A stretch of 40,775 nucleotides of DNA from an uncultured Bacteroidota bacterium (GCA_903944895.1 CAJATL010000101.1:1-40775), one strand, 5' to 3'. Shown: positions 7,662 to 17,316, numbered from the stretch's first letter. Translations and numbers: made by a program. The notes: generated by a model not told the origin, from the sequence alone.

Positions 7662-10600
7662 TTAGAACTTAACATTTAATCCAAAAGTATAAATCGCAGG
7701 CACCGGATAAGTCTGAGAATCCCAACCATTGGCAACTTCAGGAGTAAAACCATTGTATTTGAAAAGGGTTAAAGGACGCTCAGCAGTGAAGAATACTCTG
7801 GTTTGTGGGAATTGTCCTCCCAGCCAGGCGCTGTTTTTGATGGTGTAACCAAGTTGAATATTCTGAATGCGGAAGAACGATCCGTCTTCAACAAAGTAAT
7901 CACTCATTTTTTGGTTCCAGCCTCTGCGTAAACCTGCTGCCGAAGGATACTCATTGGAGGTACCTTCACCATGCCAGCGGTTTGTAGCCAGGTCGGCGTC
8001 CATGTTTCCATCGGAAGTCCAGATAATTTCACCACGTTTACGGTTGAGGATTTTGTTTCCGGTCTGACCATAAATGCTGGTCGAAAAGTCAAAATTCTTA
8101 TAATTGATACTGATGTTTCCACCATAAATGAAACTTGGGAAATAAGAGCCAAGGATAACGCGGTCGTCGTCATCAATAATGCCATCATTGTTCTGATCTT
8201 TATATTTGAAATCACCTGGTACGAGACCATTGTCTTTTGCAAACTGATCAGCATCAATTTCGGCCTGATTTTGATAAACGCCGGCTACTTCGCGGCCATA
8301 AAATGCCATCAAAGGTTCACCAACGTAAGTCCGTTGACGAAATTCGGCAGAACCACCATCAATATAATCTTGTCCGTAAAGGTCGATAGCTTCATTTTTC
8401 AAAGTTGAAAAGTTAGCGCCAACACTGTAACTGAAGTCTTCGTTTACCCGGTTCGTCCAATCAAGGGCTAGTTCCAAACCTGAATTACGGATAGTTCCAA
8501 CGGGTTTTAAAACACTACCTCCAACAGAAGGAATATTTACAGGAATAGCCGCATTTTTGGTATCGCGGTTGTAGTAATCAAAGTCGATCGAAAGTTTGTT
8601 ATCAACCATCTTAGCGGTAAAACCAAAATTGGTTTCTTCGGTTAATTCCCATTTCAGCGATGAATAGGTGCTGGAAACTACTGTTCCTGAGTAAACTACT
8701 CCACCAAATGTGGTATTATAAACGTTAGTGGTGTAGGCACCGTCACTTGCCTGAATCCGGTCGTTACCAAGTTGTCCCCAGCTTGCACGGATTTTCAGAT
8801 AAGGTAAAGTCTTGTTATTTTTGAGAAATTCTTCCTGCGTGATTACCCAGGCAGCACCTACGGTTGGAAAATAGCCCCATGTCTGTTGGTATTTATTACT
8901 TCCGTCAGCACGATACGTAGCATAAACCAGGTATTTTTCATTAAAATTATACGAAACCCTTCCAAAATATGACATCCCATACTGGCGTAAACCATTATCA
9001 TTAACACCTGTGGATGGAATATTCAAAGCCTGGTCGATGTACCAGGATTGTTCCATGTCGGTTGGGAAGTTTTTGCCCTGAGCGGTAAGAAACTGGTATC
9101 CTTCATCTTTAAAGGAGGTTCCTGCCATCACAACAAAACTATGTTTTTTGATGCTTTTGTTGAATGTGAGGATGTTATCCCAGATATTGTTATTGGCATT
9201 GGTATAATTACGTGTAATTGTAGCATCAGGATTTTGGAAGCTGTTTCCGATGTACCATGGCAAATTCACAATTCTTTGATCGATTGATGTGAAGCTGTAA
9301 TTATAGGTCGATTTAAAAGTAAGTGCTTTTGGGATAAGATTGAACTCCATGTAAAAATTGGCGAGCATCTTCTTTATTTTCATCTTGTCAATGTTGTTAT
9401 CCATCGTTGGGAAAGGATTCTGGCCACTCCTGTAACCCAAATCCTGTGCGTTGGAATAATTGGTTGGATCTGCCAGGGTATTCAGCGGATCATAAACAGG
9501 CATAATCGGAACGGCAAAGTAAGCTTCGTTCCAGGCTCCGGCCTGATCGTTGTATTTTGTGGCATTACTCAAAATCATATTACCACCGATGGTGAGCCAG
9601 TTGGTTGCTTTCATGTCGATTTTTGAACGGAGATTCATACGTTCGTATGAGTTCTTCATGTCCATAAGTCCATTCTGGAAGAAATAATTTGCACCCATCG
9701 AATAACGGGCTTTATCAGTTCCTCCGGAAAAATCAAGACTGTGATTGTTGATGGAAGCAGGCCTCAGAATTTCGCTGTACCAATCTGTGTTTGGTTCCGG
9801 GATACTCGGATCTACATAGCTTCTTCCATAACGTTGCATGGCATTAAGAATGAACGATTCATCAGCAGCCGATCCTGACTCCAGTGCCATTGTTGTAAAC
9901 TGCTGTGAATTGGCCATTTTTACAACATTCTGAGCAACCTGATAACCGGTGTATCCGTTGTAGGTTATTTCAGTTTTCTGGTTGTAACTACCGGATTTGG
10001 TTTCGATCAGCACAACTCCGTTTGCAGCTCTGACGCCGTAAATTGCTGCGGCGGAAGCATCTTTCATGACCGACATCGAAGCAATGTCCGATGGGTTAAG
10101 AAAGTCGATGTTATCGAAAAACATACCGTCAACAACATAAAGAGGTGATTCGTTGTCTCTTCCGGGAAATGAACCAATACCACGGATTCTTACCGTTGGT
10201 GAATCACCAGGCGAACCATTGGTGACAACCTGTAAACCAGCTACTTTTCCCTGCAATGCTTGCAGTGGCTGAGAAGCCGGTGTTTTGATAATATCCTCGG
10301 AACGAACTGTGGTAATGGATGAGGTAAGGTCTTTGACCTTGGTGCTACCATAACCAACTACAACTACTTCCTGGAGGGAAGTTTTTGAAGGGATCAACTG
10401 AATGTTGATCACATTCTCAGGACCAACTGTCGTTTCAGAGGTTTCAAACCCAATGAAACTGACGACGAGAATGTTTTCGCCAGCGGAAATCGTTAAACTG
10501 AATTTGCCGTCCATGTCGGTTGATACTCCTTTTGCTGTACCTTTAACCAGTACCGTGGCACCTGGCAACGATTCGTTTGTAGATCGGTCAAAAACAGTAC

Positions 10601-10712
10601 CGCTGATGCTCCTGTCCTGCCCGAATGCTGCAGTTCCGGCAATTGCCAGCAAAAGCAATAGGATGCTCTTCAAATGGCTGATTGCGTGTTTTAGTGATAA
10701 AGACTTCTTCAT
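7662..10712 (-). CDS. SusC/RagA family TonB-linked outer-membrane transporter
   Basis: SusC imports glycan fragments through the outer membrane using TonB-derived energy. The 1016-residue protein has a signal peptide (cut near 31), a carboxypeptidase-regulatory-like domain (about 34-110: SISGTVFDRSTNESLPGATV, DGKFSLTI), a TonB-box-like EVVVVGYGSTKVKDLTSS, a plug domain with RIRGIGS, PLYVVDGM and AAAIYGVRAANGV, and a beta-barrel ending in a terminal phenylalanine (GLNVKF), the normal BAM recognition end. No N-terminal STN signalling domain is present, so it is not itself the sensor of an ECF sigma/anti-sigma pair. It heads the susC-susD-LamG operon. Confidence 0.97.
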   Translation of the reverse strand: MKKSLSLKHAISHLKSILLLLLAIAGTAAFGQDRSISGTVFDRSTNESLPGATVLVKGTAKGVSTDMDGKFSLTISAGENILVVSFIGFETSETTVGPENVINIQLIPSKTSLQEVVVVGYGSTKVKDLTSSITTVRSEDIIKTPASQPLQALQGKVAGLQVVTNGSPGDSPTVRIRGIGSFPGRDNESPLYVVDGMFFDNIDFLNPSDIASMSVMKDASAAAIYGVRAANGVVLIETKSGSYNQKTEITYNGYTGYQVAQNVVKMANSQQFTTMALESGSAADESFILNAMQRYGRSYVDPSIPEPNTDWYSEILRPASINNHSLDFSGGTDKARYSMGANYFFQNGLMDMKNSYERMNLRSKIDMKATNWLTIGGNMILSNATKYNDQAGAWNEAYFAVPIMPVYDPLNTLADPTNYSNAQDLGYRSGQNPFPTMDNNIDKMKIKKMLANFYMEFNLIPKALTFKSTYNYSFTSIDQRIVNLPWYIGNSFQNPDATITRNYTNANNNIWDNILTFNKSIKKHSFVVMAGTSFKDEGYQFLTAQGKNFPTDMEQSWYIDQALNIPSTGVNDNGLRQYGMSYFGRVSYNFNEKYLVYATYRADGSNKYQQTWGYFPTVGAAWVITQEEFLKNNKTLPYLKIRASWGQLGNDRIQASDGAYTTNVYNTTFGGVVYSGTVVSSTYSSLKWELTEETNFGFTAKMVDNKLSIDFDYYNRDTKNAAIPVNIPSVGGSVLKPVGTIRNSGLELALDWTNRVNEDFSYSVGANFSTLKNEAIDLYGQDYIDGGSAEFRQRTYVGEPLMAFYGREVAGVYQNQAEIDADQFAKDNGLVPGDFKYKDQNNDGIIDDDDRVILGSYFPSFIYGGNISINYKNFDFSTSIYGQTGNKILNRKRGEIIWTSDGNMDADLATNRWHGEGTSNEYPSAAGLRRGWNQKMSDYFVEDGSFFRIQNIQLGYTIKNSAWLGGQFPQTRVFFTAERPLTLFKYNGFTPEVANGWDSQTYPVPAIYTFGLNVKF

Positions 10713-10914
10713 AACAATTTCTTTCGTTATTATTAAGATTACTAAATGAATGATTTAAAGCTTGAGCACCGTCCTAACAGGATTAACTTTATTTTTAATT
10801 TAAGCGTTTATTGCCTCAGTTGAATGCCGGGAGAGGTTAACTTAAGAAATAAACTAACTAAATCATTGAAAATAAGCAGTCATATCAGTCTATGACAGAT
10901 GCGTTTCCTTTAAT
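10713..10914 (-). promoter_or_regulatory. Long 5' leader of susC
   Basis: If transcription starts from the -7 box at 10928-10921, about 200 nt of leader precede the susC ATG. No ORF with family features lies in it. Leaders of this size upstream of susC can host antisense or trans sRNA control in Bacteroides, but no specific structure is claimed here. Confidence 0.35.
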
Positions 10915-10920
10915 TACCTG

Positions 10921-10950
10921 CAAAACTATACAAAAAATCCCGATGTTCAA
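10921..10950 (-). promoter_or_regulatory. Candidate susC promoter
   Basis: On the minus strand TTG (10950-10948), a 19-nt spacer and TAGTTTTG (10928-10921) fit the Bacteroidota -33/-7 pattern well. The -33 TTG falls in the loop of the upstream terminator hairpin (10932-10967), so promoter and terminator overlap. Confidence 0.6.
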
Positions 10951-10967
10951 CAACATCGGGATTTTTT
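10932..10967. terminator. Strong hairpin terminator upstream of susC
   Basis: Perfect 16-bp stem (10932-10947 with 10952-10967) with loop CAAC and A/T runs on both sides, so it works as a terminator in either direction. It is a second stop after the glycan-binding protein gene (first at 11016-11039) and insulates the susCD unit. Confidence 0.85.
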
Positions 10968-11011
10968 AAACAGCAATAATATTTTCGATGAAAAGGCTTG
11001 ATCAGGAAGAA

Positions 11012-11039
11012 TAAAAAAAGGGGAGCGAACTCCCCTTTT
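11012..11039 (-). terminator. Terminator of the glycan-binding T9SS protein gene
   Basis: On the minus strand a 10-bp stem AAAAGGGGAG/CTCCCCTTTT closes a TTCG tetraloop and is followed by TTTTTTTAT. It begins 27 nt after the stop codon at 11066. Confidence 0.9.
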
Positions 11040-11065
11040 AATTTAAAAGTATTTGATAATTCTGA

Positions 11066-12991
11066 TTATTTCATCAATTTGGTTGAGCTTGATGAAGAAC
11101 CTGAATAAATGGTCAAAATGTACATACCTGATCTCAGGTCGCTGGTGTTAATCTGAGCTTGTTCAACTTCATTGTAGTTGAATGATTTAACTAACTGTCC
11201 GGTAACATTGTAAATTTCAACTTTAGTAACATCCTTCATGTTGCCAATAAATAATTTATCGGTAACAGGATTAGGATAAATGTTATAAACTTGTTGAACC
11301 GGGTCATTAATTCCAGCTTGTTCATCGTTGAACCAAACTGTAACTTCCTGTAATCCATCAACAACAGTAAGGGTACGGTTTGCACCGCCACCTGGGAATT
11401 CTGACAAAGAATCTGCCCAACTTCCATTGATACGGAATTTGTAATCAACTACCTGACCTACTGTAAATCCTTCTACGGTAATAGTATGGATTCCATCGCC
11501 TGCAGGTGTTAAATGATGGTTGTCACCATTCCATTCATTGAAGGAACCGGCAACATCAACATAATCGGTAGCTTCGTTAAATTTGCCTTCACTAATCCAA
11601 TACGACATGTTTACATTCCATTTAATTGTAGGTGATGCTGGTGGAACAACAATTCCGTCAACACCCCATTTGTAAAGAACATCCATTGTATTTGTAAGTG
11701 TGAGAGTTCTGTCTCCACCTGGTGCAGGGTCGCCATTAGCCCAGCCCATTCCCCAGAAGAATTTGAAAGCTACGAGGCCTTCAGGAAGTGCTAAAGTTAA
11801 TGAGTAAATTCCATCACCATCAGTATCAAACATTTCATTAGCTGGATTAGTTCCTGGCTCTGCCCATGTACCATGAATACCACCAAGAGCTCCGGCAATC
11901 CACACTTGTGAACCAGCAGTCATGCCAGATTCAGTCATGTCAACGTTAATTTTTTGTGAAGGAGGAGTGATTGGGTTAGGATCATTGTTTAAAATGATGT
12001 CGTCAAAATAAATGTGAATATCTTCGGTAAGACCTACAGGGTCAACAAAATCAGCTAAGAAGGCAATAATTGGATAGGTACCTGTTTTAGCGCTGAAATC
12101 AAAAACGATGTCTTCCCATGCGTTTGTCAAAGTCTGAGGATACATACTTTCAATTTCGACAGTACCGGCTTCACCACCTTCAATTTTAAATTTAATCATG
12201 CTAACGCGTGGTTTCCAAACTTTAACGTGTACGTATTTGTTAGTGGTTACATCAATAACTGTTGGTAAAGCTGACCAGAAACCTCCCCATGGCACACCGT
12301 CTTTATCACGTAAAAAGTCGATAACATTTTCGCTAAGATTTACTCCCGATTTATCAGGATTTGGAATCATGGTCATGCTGCTTAAATCTTCTGCACCACC
12401 AAGTAAATAATTCAACGGGATGTGTTCAAAATCTTCCATCACTTGTACTGGTGCACTTCCGACTGTAGGGTCGTTGTTCACATACATGTAATCGTAAAAA
12501 AGTGTAATATCTTCGGTCAAAGTCAGAGGACTTTCGAAGTCAGGAATAAGAACGATTTTAACATATTCCCCTGTAGCTGGTGAAGTACCCAGGTCAAAAA
12601 CCAGTTCTTCCCACTGATTAATCAAAGTCTGTGGAGCCATCGAATAAACATCACCAGAATTTCCTGCGCCACCTTCTACCTTAAATACAACAGGGCTGAT
12701 ACGAGGTTTCCATACCTTTATGTGAACGTATTTGTTGGCGGTAACATCAATTGCTGTTGGCAAAGTTGCATACCAGCCTGCCCATGGGTCACCATCGAAT
12801 CCGCGAACCATTTTAGCTACGTAACCACTGTGGTTTCCAATGGTATCAGGATTGGCAATCACACTTATTGCACCATTTGTTCCACCGGAAAAAATGTTCA
12901 TTGTGATACTTTCGAAGTTTTCGATTACCTGGGCTCGGGAAATGCTTCCTAAAGCCATCATCATTACAAAAATTAGTAAAAGCTTTTTCAT
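11066..12991 (-). CDS. Multi-module glycan-binding protein with T9SS sorting domain
   Basis: With the start at 12991 the protein is 641 residues and opens with a clean signal peptide (MKKLLLIFVMMMALGSISRA). An upstream in-frame ATG at 13030 would put 13 extra residues before it and is less likely. Modules: two tandem beta-sandwich, galactose-binding-like repeats (about 22-175 and 183-340) that share blocks such as NKYVH(I/V)KVWKPR and the PQTL-NxWE(E/D)(L/I)VFD pattern; two E-set, CBM20/48-like modules (about 346-447 with VWIAGALGG and FDTDGDGIYSLT; about 456-555 with VDVAGSFNEWNG and YKFRINGSW); and a type A T9SS C-terminal domain (about 570-641: YNIYPNPVTDKLFI, LRSGMYILTI). It has no catalytic domain, so it should be a surface or released glycan-binding protein. 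The E-set modules resemble starch-binding ones, relevant to the substrate question. Confidence 0.85.
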   Translation of the reverse strand: MKKLLLIFVMMMALGSISRAQVIENFESITMNIFSGGTNGAISVIANPDTIGNHSGYVAKMVRGFDGDPWAGWYATLPTAIDVTANKYVHIKVWKPRISPVVFKVEGGAGNSGDVYSMAPQTLINQWEELVFDLGTSPATGEYVKIVLIPDFESPLTLTEDITLFYDYMYVNNDPTVGSAPVQVMEDFEHIPLNYLLGGAEDLSSMTMIPNPDKSGVNLSENVIDFLRDKDGVPWGGFWSALPTVIDVTTNKYVHVKVWKPRVSMIKFKIEGGEAGTVEIESMYPQTLTNAWEDIVFDFSAKTGTYPIIAFLADFVDPVGLTEDIHIYFDDIILNNDPNPITPPSQKINVDMTESGMTAGSQVWIAGALGGIHGTWAEPGTNPANEMFDTDGDGIYSLTLALPEGLVAFKFFWGMGWANGDPAPGGDRTLTLTNTMDVLYKWGVDGIVVPPASPTIKWNVNMSYWISEGKFNEATDYVDVAGSFNEWNGDNHHLTPAGDGIHTITVEGFTVGQVVDYKFRINGSWADSLSEFPGGGANRTLTVVDGLQEVTVWFNDEQAGINDPVQQVYNIYPNPVTDKLFIGNMKDVTKVEIYNVTGQLVKSFNYNEVEQAQINTSDLRSGMYILTIYSGSSSSSTKLMK

Positions 12992-13027
12992 AAAATTTAA
13001 TTTTAAATTAGTAATTATAATTTGAGA

Positions 13028-13035
13028 CAAAATTA
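13028..13035 (-). promoter_or_regulatory. Candidate -7 box before the glycan-binding protein gene
   Basis: The minus strand reads TAATTTTG, matching TAnnTTTG. A start a few bases downstream would fall at or beyond the ATG at 13030, which supports the later ATG at 12991 as the true start. No well-spaced -33 element is visible, so confidence is low. Confidence 0.3.
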
Positions 13036-13151
13036 TGTAAAATTTATTTGCAAATAAAAATTTGATATTAAAGTTTTGTAAAACATTTTTAACTGAATAA
13101 TCTTACGATAATTTATTTTTTTAAATCAGCAAAATTTTGAAGTGCTAATCA

Positions 13152-15614
13152 TCACTTTATCAATAATTTTCTTACCAGAATGCCATCTTCGGATTGCAAT
13201 TTAATATAAAAAAAACCTTGCGAAAATTCTTCAATATTCAGGCCAATCTGATGTGTTCCTTGCTGAAAATGTTGATTATTTTCGAGATATTTTACCAAAA
13301 CTCCTTTTGAATTAAATATTTCCAGCGAAATTCCGGAGCTTTTTTCAATCGAAAATTCAATAGTAACTTGTTTTGATGCTGGATTTGGATAACAATTCAG
13401 TAGTTGAGTTCCTTCATTTGACAGATTTACTATTGAACTTGGGTCGGGCACAAAGCCGATTGTATCGAGCATGGGTTGAATTTCGGGGTTTGCCATGAAT
13501 TTGTTCCATAATAACTGGCTTCTGTAATTTTCGATCATATCAATAATTGGTCCCTGGTCGATGGCAAGATATGAAGTAGCGTACCAGTTTGCCTCCTGGT
13601 TGAAAGCATCAAAAAAGCCAAAATTGCCCCAGATTCTGTCGCCGAGGTTTTGATAAAAATGCTTTAAAGCGGCCATTGATTCAACTGGAGTGTAAGGCAT
13701 AGCCGAAAGAGCTGCTGTTGGTGTGATGGTTCCGTTGTCGCGTCCACTTGTGGGTTCGTGTGCCGAATAACCGTAAGGGTCGTCACTGGCAGTAAGTCCC
13801 CAGCAGTTTTCACTATAACCTTCATAGTTTTTAGGATTATCGATGCAATAAGCTCTGTTGATGAGTGAAATATTTCGGTTGTTGTCAAAATAATTGGCAT
13901 AATCATCCGCGATGTCAGTGGGATTGAAGCCAAGGAATGAATAATGAGTAAAGAATAATGGCCCGCCATAATCCCAGCCTACCCAGATTTTGTGTCCGTA
14001 AAAGGAACTGCCATTTACATAATAGCTGCTGGCAGCCCAGCCATTATGAAACAATGTAGGAGGAACGCCATGTGTTGGGGAAGCAATAGCCAGCAAATAA
14101 ACAATCATAGCCTCATTTGGCCCGGCAACTGTCATATTCATATCCCAACCATAATTTGGTGACCAGTGCCAGTAAAGGTAATTGCCATTATTCCTGCGGT
14201 ACCAGTCCCACTCGATGCCTTCCCACAGATAGGTAATTTTTTGGCTGATAAGCTGTTCATTGGTAGTTTCCTGGTCGAAATATTGACGTGCGGTAAGCAA
14301 TCCCTGAGCAAGAAAGGCAGTCTCTACAAGGTCGCCGCCATTGTCTTTTGTGCTGAAAGGGATTACTGCACCTGTATTACCATTAATCCAGTGCGACCAT
14401 GCCCCGTGAAAGCGATCCGCATTTTCAAGGAAATTCAAAATTTTAAGCATTCTTTCGATGCCTTGATCGCGGGTTATAAACCCTCTTTCGACGCCAACAA
14501 GTAGTGCCATAATCCCAAAGCCGCTACCACCGCTTGTTACTGTATTTTCAGAGTTATTTCGCTCTCTTGCCATTCCGGAAGCAGGGTGAGCGTGGTCGTA
14601 AAAATACCTGAAAGTGGCTTCCTGAACCATGTCGAGTAACAATTCGTCGGTCATATCATATGTCGAAACATTTACAATGTCAGAAAAGCCAGATGGTTCG
14701 TTAGCTTCATTGAGGGCGTTAATTTTGTATTTAAGAAAAAGATTGGTTCCCTGTGCCCTTACAAAATCTGTAAAAATGGTATCGTTAGGACTTACTGCCG
14801 CTCTGAGTGCGTAAGAATTTCCGCCGTCGGCCGATTGGTAAATTTCATAGCCACCAATATTGCTTTCCGGATTGGCATTCCAGGATAAAAATACATGACT
14901 ATCATAGCCTTTGGCCGTTAAGCCCTGAGGTGAGGAAACCGGTGGCGAAAATCCGTTTCCTGCATAAACCCTGACATCATCAATTAATAAGGTATGCTGT
15001 GCATTGTCGGCAATATTTTGAGCAAAACCAACTGTTTTAATTTGGGTGTAATCGATGGGGTTTGCCTGTGTTAAAAACGGAACCATAGGAACTTTGATTC
15101 TGATCCATTGGTTTGCCTGAAGGGTTGTTGAATAATCAGTTAAACTGATCATAACAGATTTATTGTTTTGAGTATCTTCAAGAAAAACTTTAGGAAGATT
15201 AGCAGGAACAATGCCTTCGACAGAATACAAATAAAAGGACAGTGTGTCGGTGTTCGTTAGATTGTTAGCATCCCAATTGGTTCCTGCAGCGATAGCAAAC
15301 CAGCTTCCACCTGTTTTTGAAGTCCATTTTAAACGTAAGGAATTAATCCCCTGTGGTCCTGGAGTGTTAGATTCGACTGGGAATTTTCGTAAATCCTCAC
15401 CTTTTCGTTCCAGCTCACTTGGTGCAACAAGTTCCATCCATGATGGATCATAAAGATCAGGATCGGGGCTGTCTTGAAAGTATAGATAAGTCTGTGCTTC
15501 GACGAATGGGGTTGAAAACGAAAACAGAATCAACCAAAAAAGTATCAGGGTTTTATTTCCAATTTGAGGAATTGCTAAAATAGATTTTTGAACAAAGTGT
15601 TTTAGTTTTTTCAT
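13152..15614 (-). CDS. T9SS-secreted GH144-like ('glucoamylase family') enzyme
   Basis: The 820-residue protein has a signal peptide (cut after EA40), a CBM-like beta-sandwich (about 42-220, ending LLIDDVRVYAG), a fibronectin type III module (about 225-317), an (alpha/alpha)6 catalytic domain (about 322-725) and a type A T9SS domain (about 740-820: LLNCYPNPASKQVTIEF to the end). The catalytic part matches Pfam 'Glycoamylase': GGDLVETAFLAQGLL (427-441), GPNEAMIVYLLAIASPTHG (498-516), ENCWGLTASDDPYGY (602-616), NGTITPTAALSAMPYTP (627-643), AIDQGPIIDMIENYRSQ (684-700). The characterised GH144 members of this family are endo-beta-1,2-glucanases, so the name 'glucoamylase' should not be taken literally. 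It should act at the cell surface or outside. It is a distant paralogue of the next gene. Confidence 0.88.
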   Translation of the reverse strand: MKKLKHFVQKSILAIPQIGNKTLILFWLILFSFSTPFVEAQTYLYFQDSPDPDLYDPSWMELVAPSELERKGEDLRKFPVESNTPGPQGINSLRLKWTSKTGGSWFAIAAGTNWDANNLTNTDTLSFYLYSVEGIVPANLPKVFLEDTQNNKSVMISLTDYSTTLQANQWIRIKVPMVPFLTQANPIDYTQIKTVGFAQNIADNAQHTLLIDDVRVYAGNGFSPPVSSPQGLTAKGYDSHVFLSWNANPESNIGGYEIYQSADGGNSYALRAAVSPNDTIFTDFVRAQGTNLFLKYKINALNEANEPSGFSDIVNVSTYDMTDELLLDMVQEATFRYFYDHAHPASGMARERNNSENTVTSGGSGFGIMALLVGVERGFITRDQGIERMLKILNFLENADRFHGAWSHWINGNTGAVIPFSTKDNGGDLVETAFLAQGLLTARQYFDQETTNEQLISQKITYLWEGIEWDWYRRNNGNYLYWHWSPNYGWDMNMTVAGPNEAMIVYLLAIASPTHGVPPTLFHNGWAASSYYVNGSSFYGHKIWVGWDYGGPLFFTHYSFLGFNPTDIADDYANYFDNNRNISLINRAYCIDNPKNYEGYSENCWGLTASDDPYGYSAHEPTSGRDNGTITPTAALSAMPYTPVESMAALKHFYQNLGDRIWGNFGFFDAFNQEANWYATSYLAIDQGPIIDMIENYRSQLLWNKFMANPEIQPMLDTIGFVPDPSSIVNLSNEGTQLLNCYPNPASKQVTIEFSIEKSSGISLEIFNSKGVLVKYLENNQHFQQGTHQIGLNIEEFSQGFFYIKLQSEDGILVRKLLIK

Positions 15615-15806
15615 TTGTTTCTGTTTTTTTTATTTTAAAACCATCGACCTGAATAAACATTCAGAACTATGTCGTCATTGGTATTATTTTATTTCACTAT
15701 TTGCTATTTTGTTCATGTTTGAATTTGCCTTAAAAAGCCTGCAAAATCATCCGGCTCAAAAGTAATACATATTGTAATACCTATTTTAGTGGAGATACGA
15801 CCCGGA

Positions 15807-17222
15807 TTATTTTCCAACGTTGTCAATCCAGCCACCTTTAAAACCTGCTTTTTTTAATCCTTCGATGATGTATGGATTTTTCTTCATGATATTCCAAACA
15901 AGGTTACTTTTATAGTTTTCGAGCATAATCAGAATCGGCCCCTGGTCGATGCCGATATAATCTACATCATACCAGCCATTTAAATGGTCCTTTTTATCTT
16001 GACAAGTTGGGTTAAAAGCATCCTTGAAGCCATATTCCGAATAGAGATTTTCGCCATATTGGTCGTACATGGCTTTTAATGCCGGAAGGCAGATTTCGGG
16101 GGCAAACGGGATGGAGCCCCCGGCAGCAGTTGGTGCAATGGTGCCGTCATCAACAAGATAATCGATGGCTGCACCCCTGGCAGAATAGCCGTCAAAATTA
16201 AATTTCTTACCGTTGATAACTTTTTGATTTCCCGGCCCATCGCAGGCGGTGAGACCCCAGATGTTTTCGCCATAACCTGAAAAACCTTTCGGGTTTTCGA
16301 TGCAATAGGCGCGATTGGCATAAGTTGCCCTTCGGCTGTTTTCAAAATAGTCGATTCCTTTTCTCTGCATGTATTCATCCTGAATTCCTTTAAAATCGAT
16401 GAAAAGGTGTGAATATTGGTGCCCGAACAGAGGACCAAAATTTACATGCTCAAAACTTTTATAATTAGCCCATTTGTATTTTTTTGTCCAGTTCTTCCAG
16501 ATTTCTTCTTTAACAGGATGGGTAGGCGAGCCTAAAGCCAGGATATTTAAAATCATGGCTTCGTTGTACCCGCTCCACTCGGCGTTTAGAAAGCCCTTTC
16601 CGGGATGCCAGCCCATGGAGAGCAAATCGTTTTTGTTCATAAACCAGTCCCACTCAACCCGCCTGTAAAGTTTGTCGGCAAATTTGCGAATATCTCTTTC
16701 GGTGCTGTTATCGAGGTCAAAATAGGTAAAACAGGTCAAAACACCGGCCATGAGCAGGCCGGTATCAATTGTCGAAAGTTCGACATTTTTATACCTTTCG
16801 CCAGTGCGCATATCCAGGAAATGATAAAAAAAACCTTTGTAGCCCCCAATACCAGCCTGGGTATCACCCTGCGGTAATTCGTAAAGAAATCGCAGGCATT
16901 GCAGGACTCTTTTAGCTGCATCTTCGCGGGTGATGTAATTGTTTTCGACACCTATAATATATGCAGTCAGGCCATACCCGGTTGCAGCAATGCTGCTGAA
17001 CGATTTTGTCGGCCAGCGGTCGGGAGTTTGGGCGCTCACCGTGTCGGCCAGTTCCCAGAAGAAATTGAATGTGCGCTTGTGCAGGTCGGTCAGGCTGAAT
17101 TTCGCCAGGCTGTCGTGCTGCGGAGCCATGTGTGTTTGTTGCTGAACTTCCGGATTATTGCACGAAATTATTCCAATAACGGAAAACAGGAACACGAATA
17201 ATTTTAACTTTCTGATCGTCAT
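15807..17222 (-). CDS. GH144-like lipoprotein (putative endo-beta-1,2-glucanase)
   Basis: This 471-residue enzyme has a lipobox IISC (C21), then a linker and one (alpha/alpha)6 domain (about 42-460), the single-domain layout of GH144. Shared blocks with its larger paralogue: VELSTIDTGLLMAGVL (147-162), GYNEAMILNILALGSPTHP (218-236), GYGENIWGLTACDGP (316-330), DDGTIAPTAAGGSIPF (358-373), IDQGPILIMLENYKSNLVW (425-443). The first acidic block (E148, D153) and E221 are the candidates for catalysis. Family knowledge: GH144 enzymes cut beta-1,2-glucan to sophoro-oligosaccharides. No acidic surface-retention motif directly follows C21 (NNPEVQQQ), so it may face the periplasm and finish what SusCD imports. 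It may form the first gene of the minus-strand cluster. Confidence 0.88.
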   Translation of the reverse strand: MTIRKLKLFVFLFSVIGIISCNNPEVQQQTHMAPQHDSLAKFSLTDLHKRTFNFFWELADTVSAQTPDRWPTKSFSSIAATGYGLTAYIIGVENNYITREDAAKRVLQCLRFLYELPQGDTQAGIGGYKGFFYHFLDMRTGERYKNVELSTIDTGLLMAGVLTCFTYFDLDNSTERDIRKFADKLYRRVEWDWFMNKNDLLSMGWHPGKGFLNAEWSGYNEAMILNILALGSPTHPVKEEIWKNWTKKYKWANYKSFEHVNFGPLFGHQYSHLFIDFKGIQDEYMQRKGIDYFENSRRATYANRAYCIENPKGFSGYGENIWGLTACDGPGNQKVINGKKFNFDGYSARGAAIDYLVDDGTIAPTAAGGSIPFAPEICLPALKAMYDQYGENLYSEYGFKDAFNPTCQDKKDHLNGWYDVDYIGIDQGPILIMLENYKSNLVWNIMKKNPYIIEGLKKAGFKGGWIDNVGK

Positions 17223-17285
17223 TTATCGATAATTTAGATTTTTCAAAAACGCCATCCTTAAAAATTTTCTACCTTAATAAGCATT

Positions 17286-17316
17286 CAAAATTACTTTATT
17301 TTAAATGTCTTCACAA
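17286..17316 (-). promoter_or_regulatory. Candidate promoter of the GH144 lipoprotein gene
   Basis: On the minus strand TTG (17316-17314), a 20-nt spacer and TAATTTTG (17293-17286) fit the Bacteroidota pattern. The leader would be about 55 nt. Seen as a sequence match only. Confidence 0.4.

Noticed and set aside
12992-13030. Upstream ATG of the glycan-binding protein
   Set aside because: The 13 extra residues would precede an otherwise perfect signal peptide, and a -7 box lies on top of this ATG.
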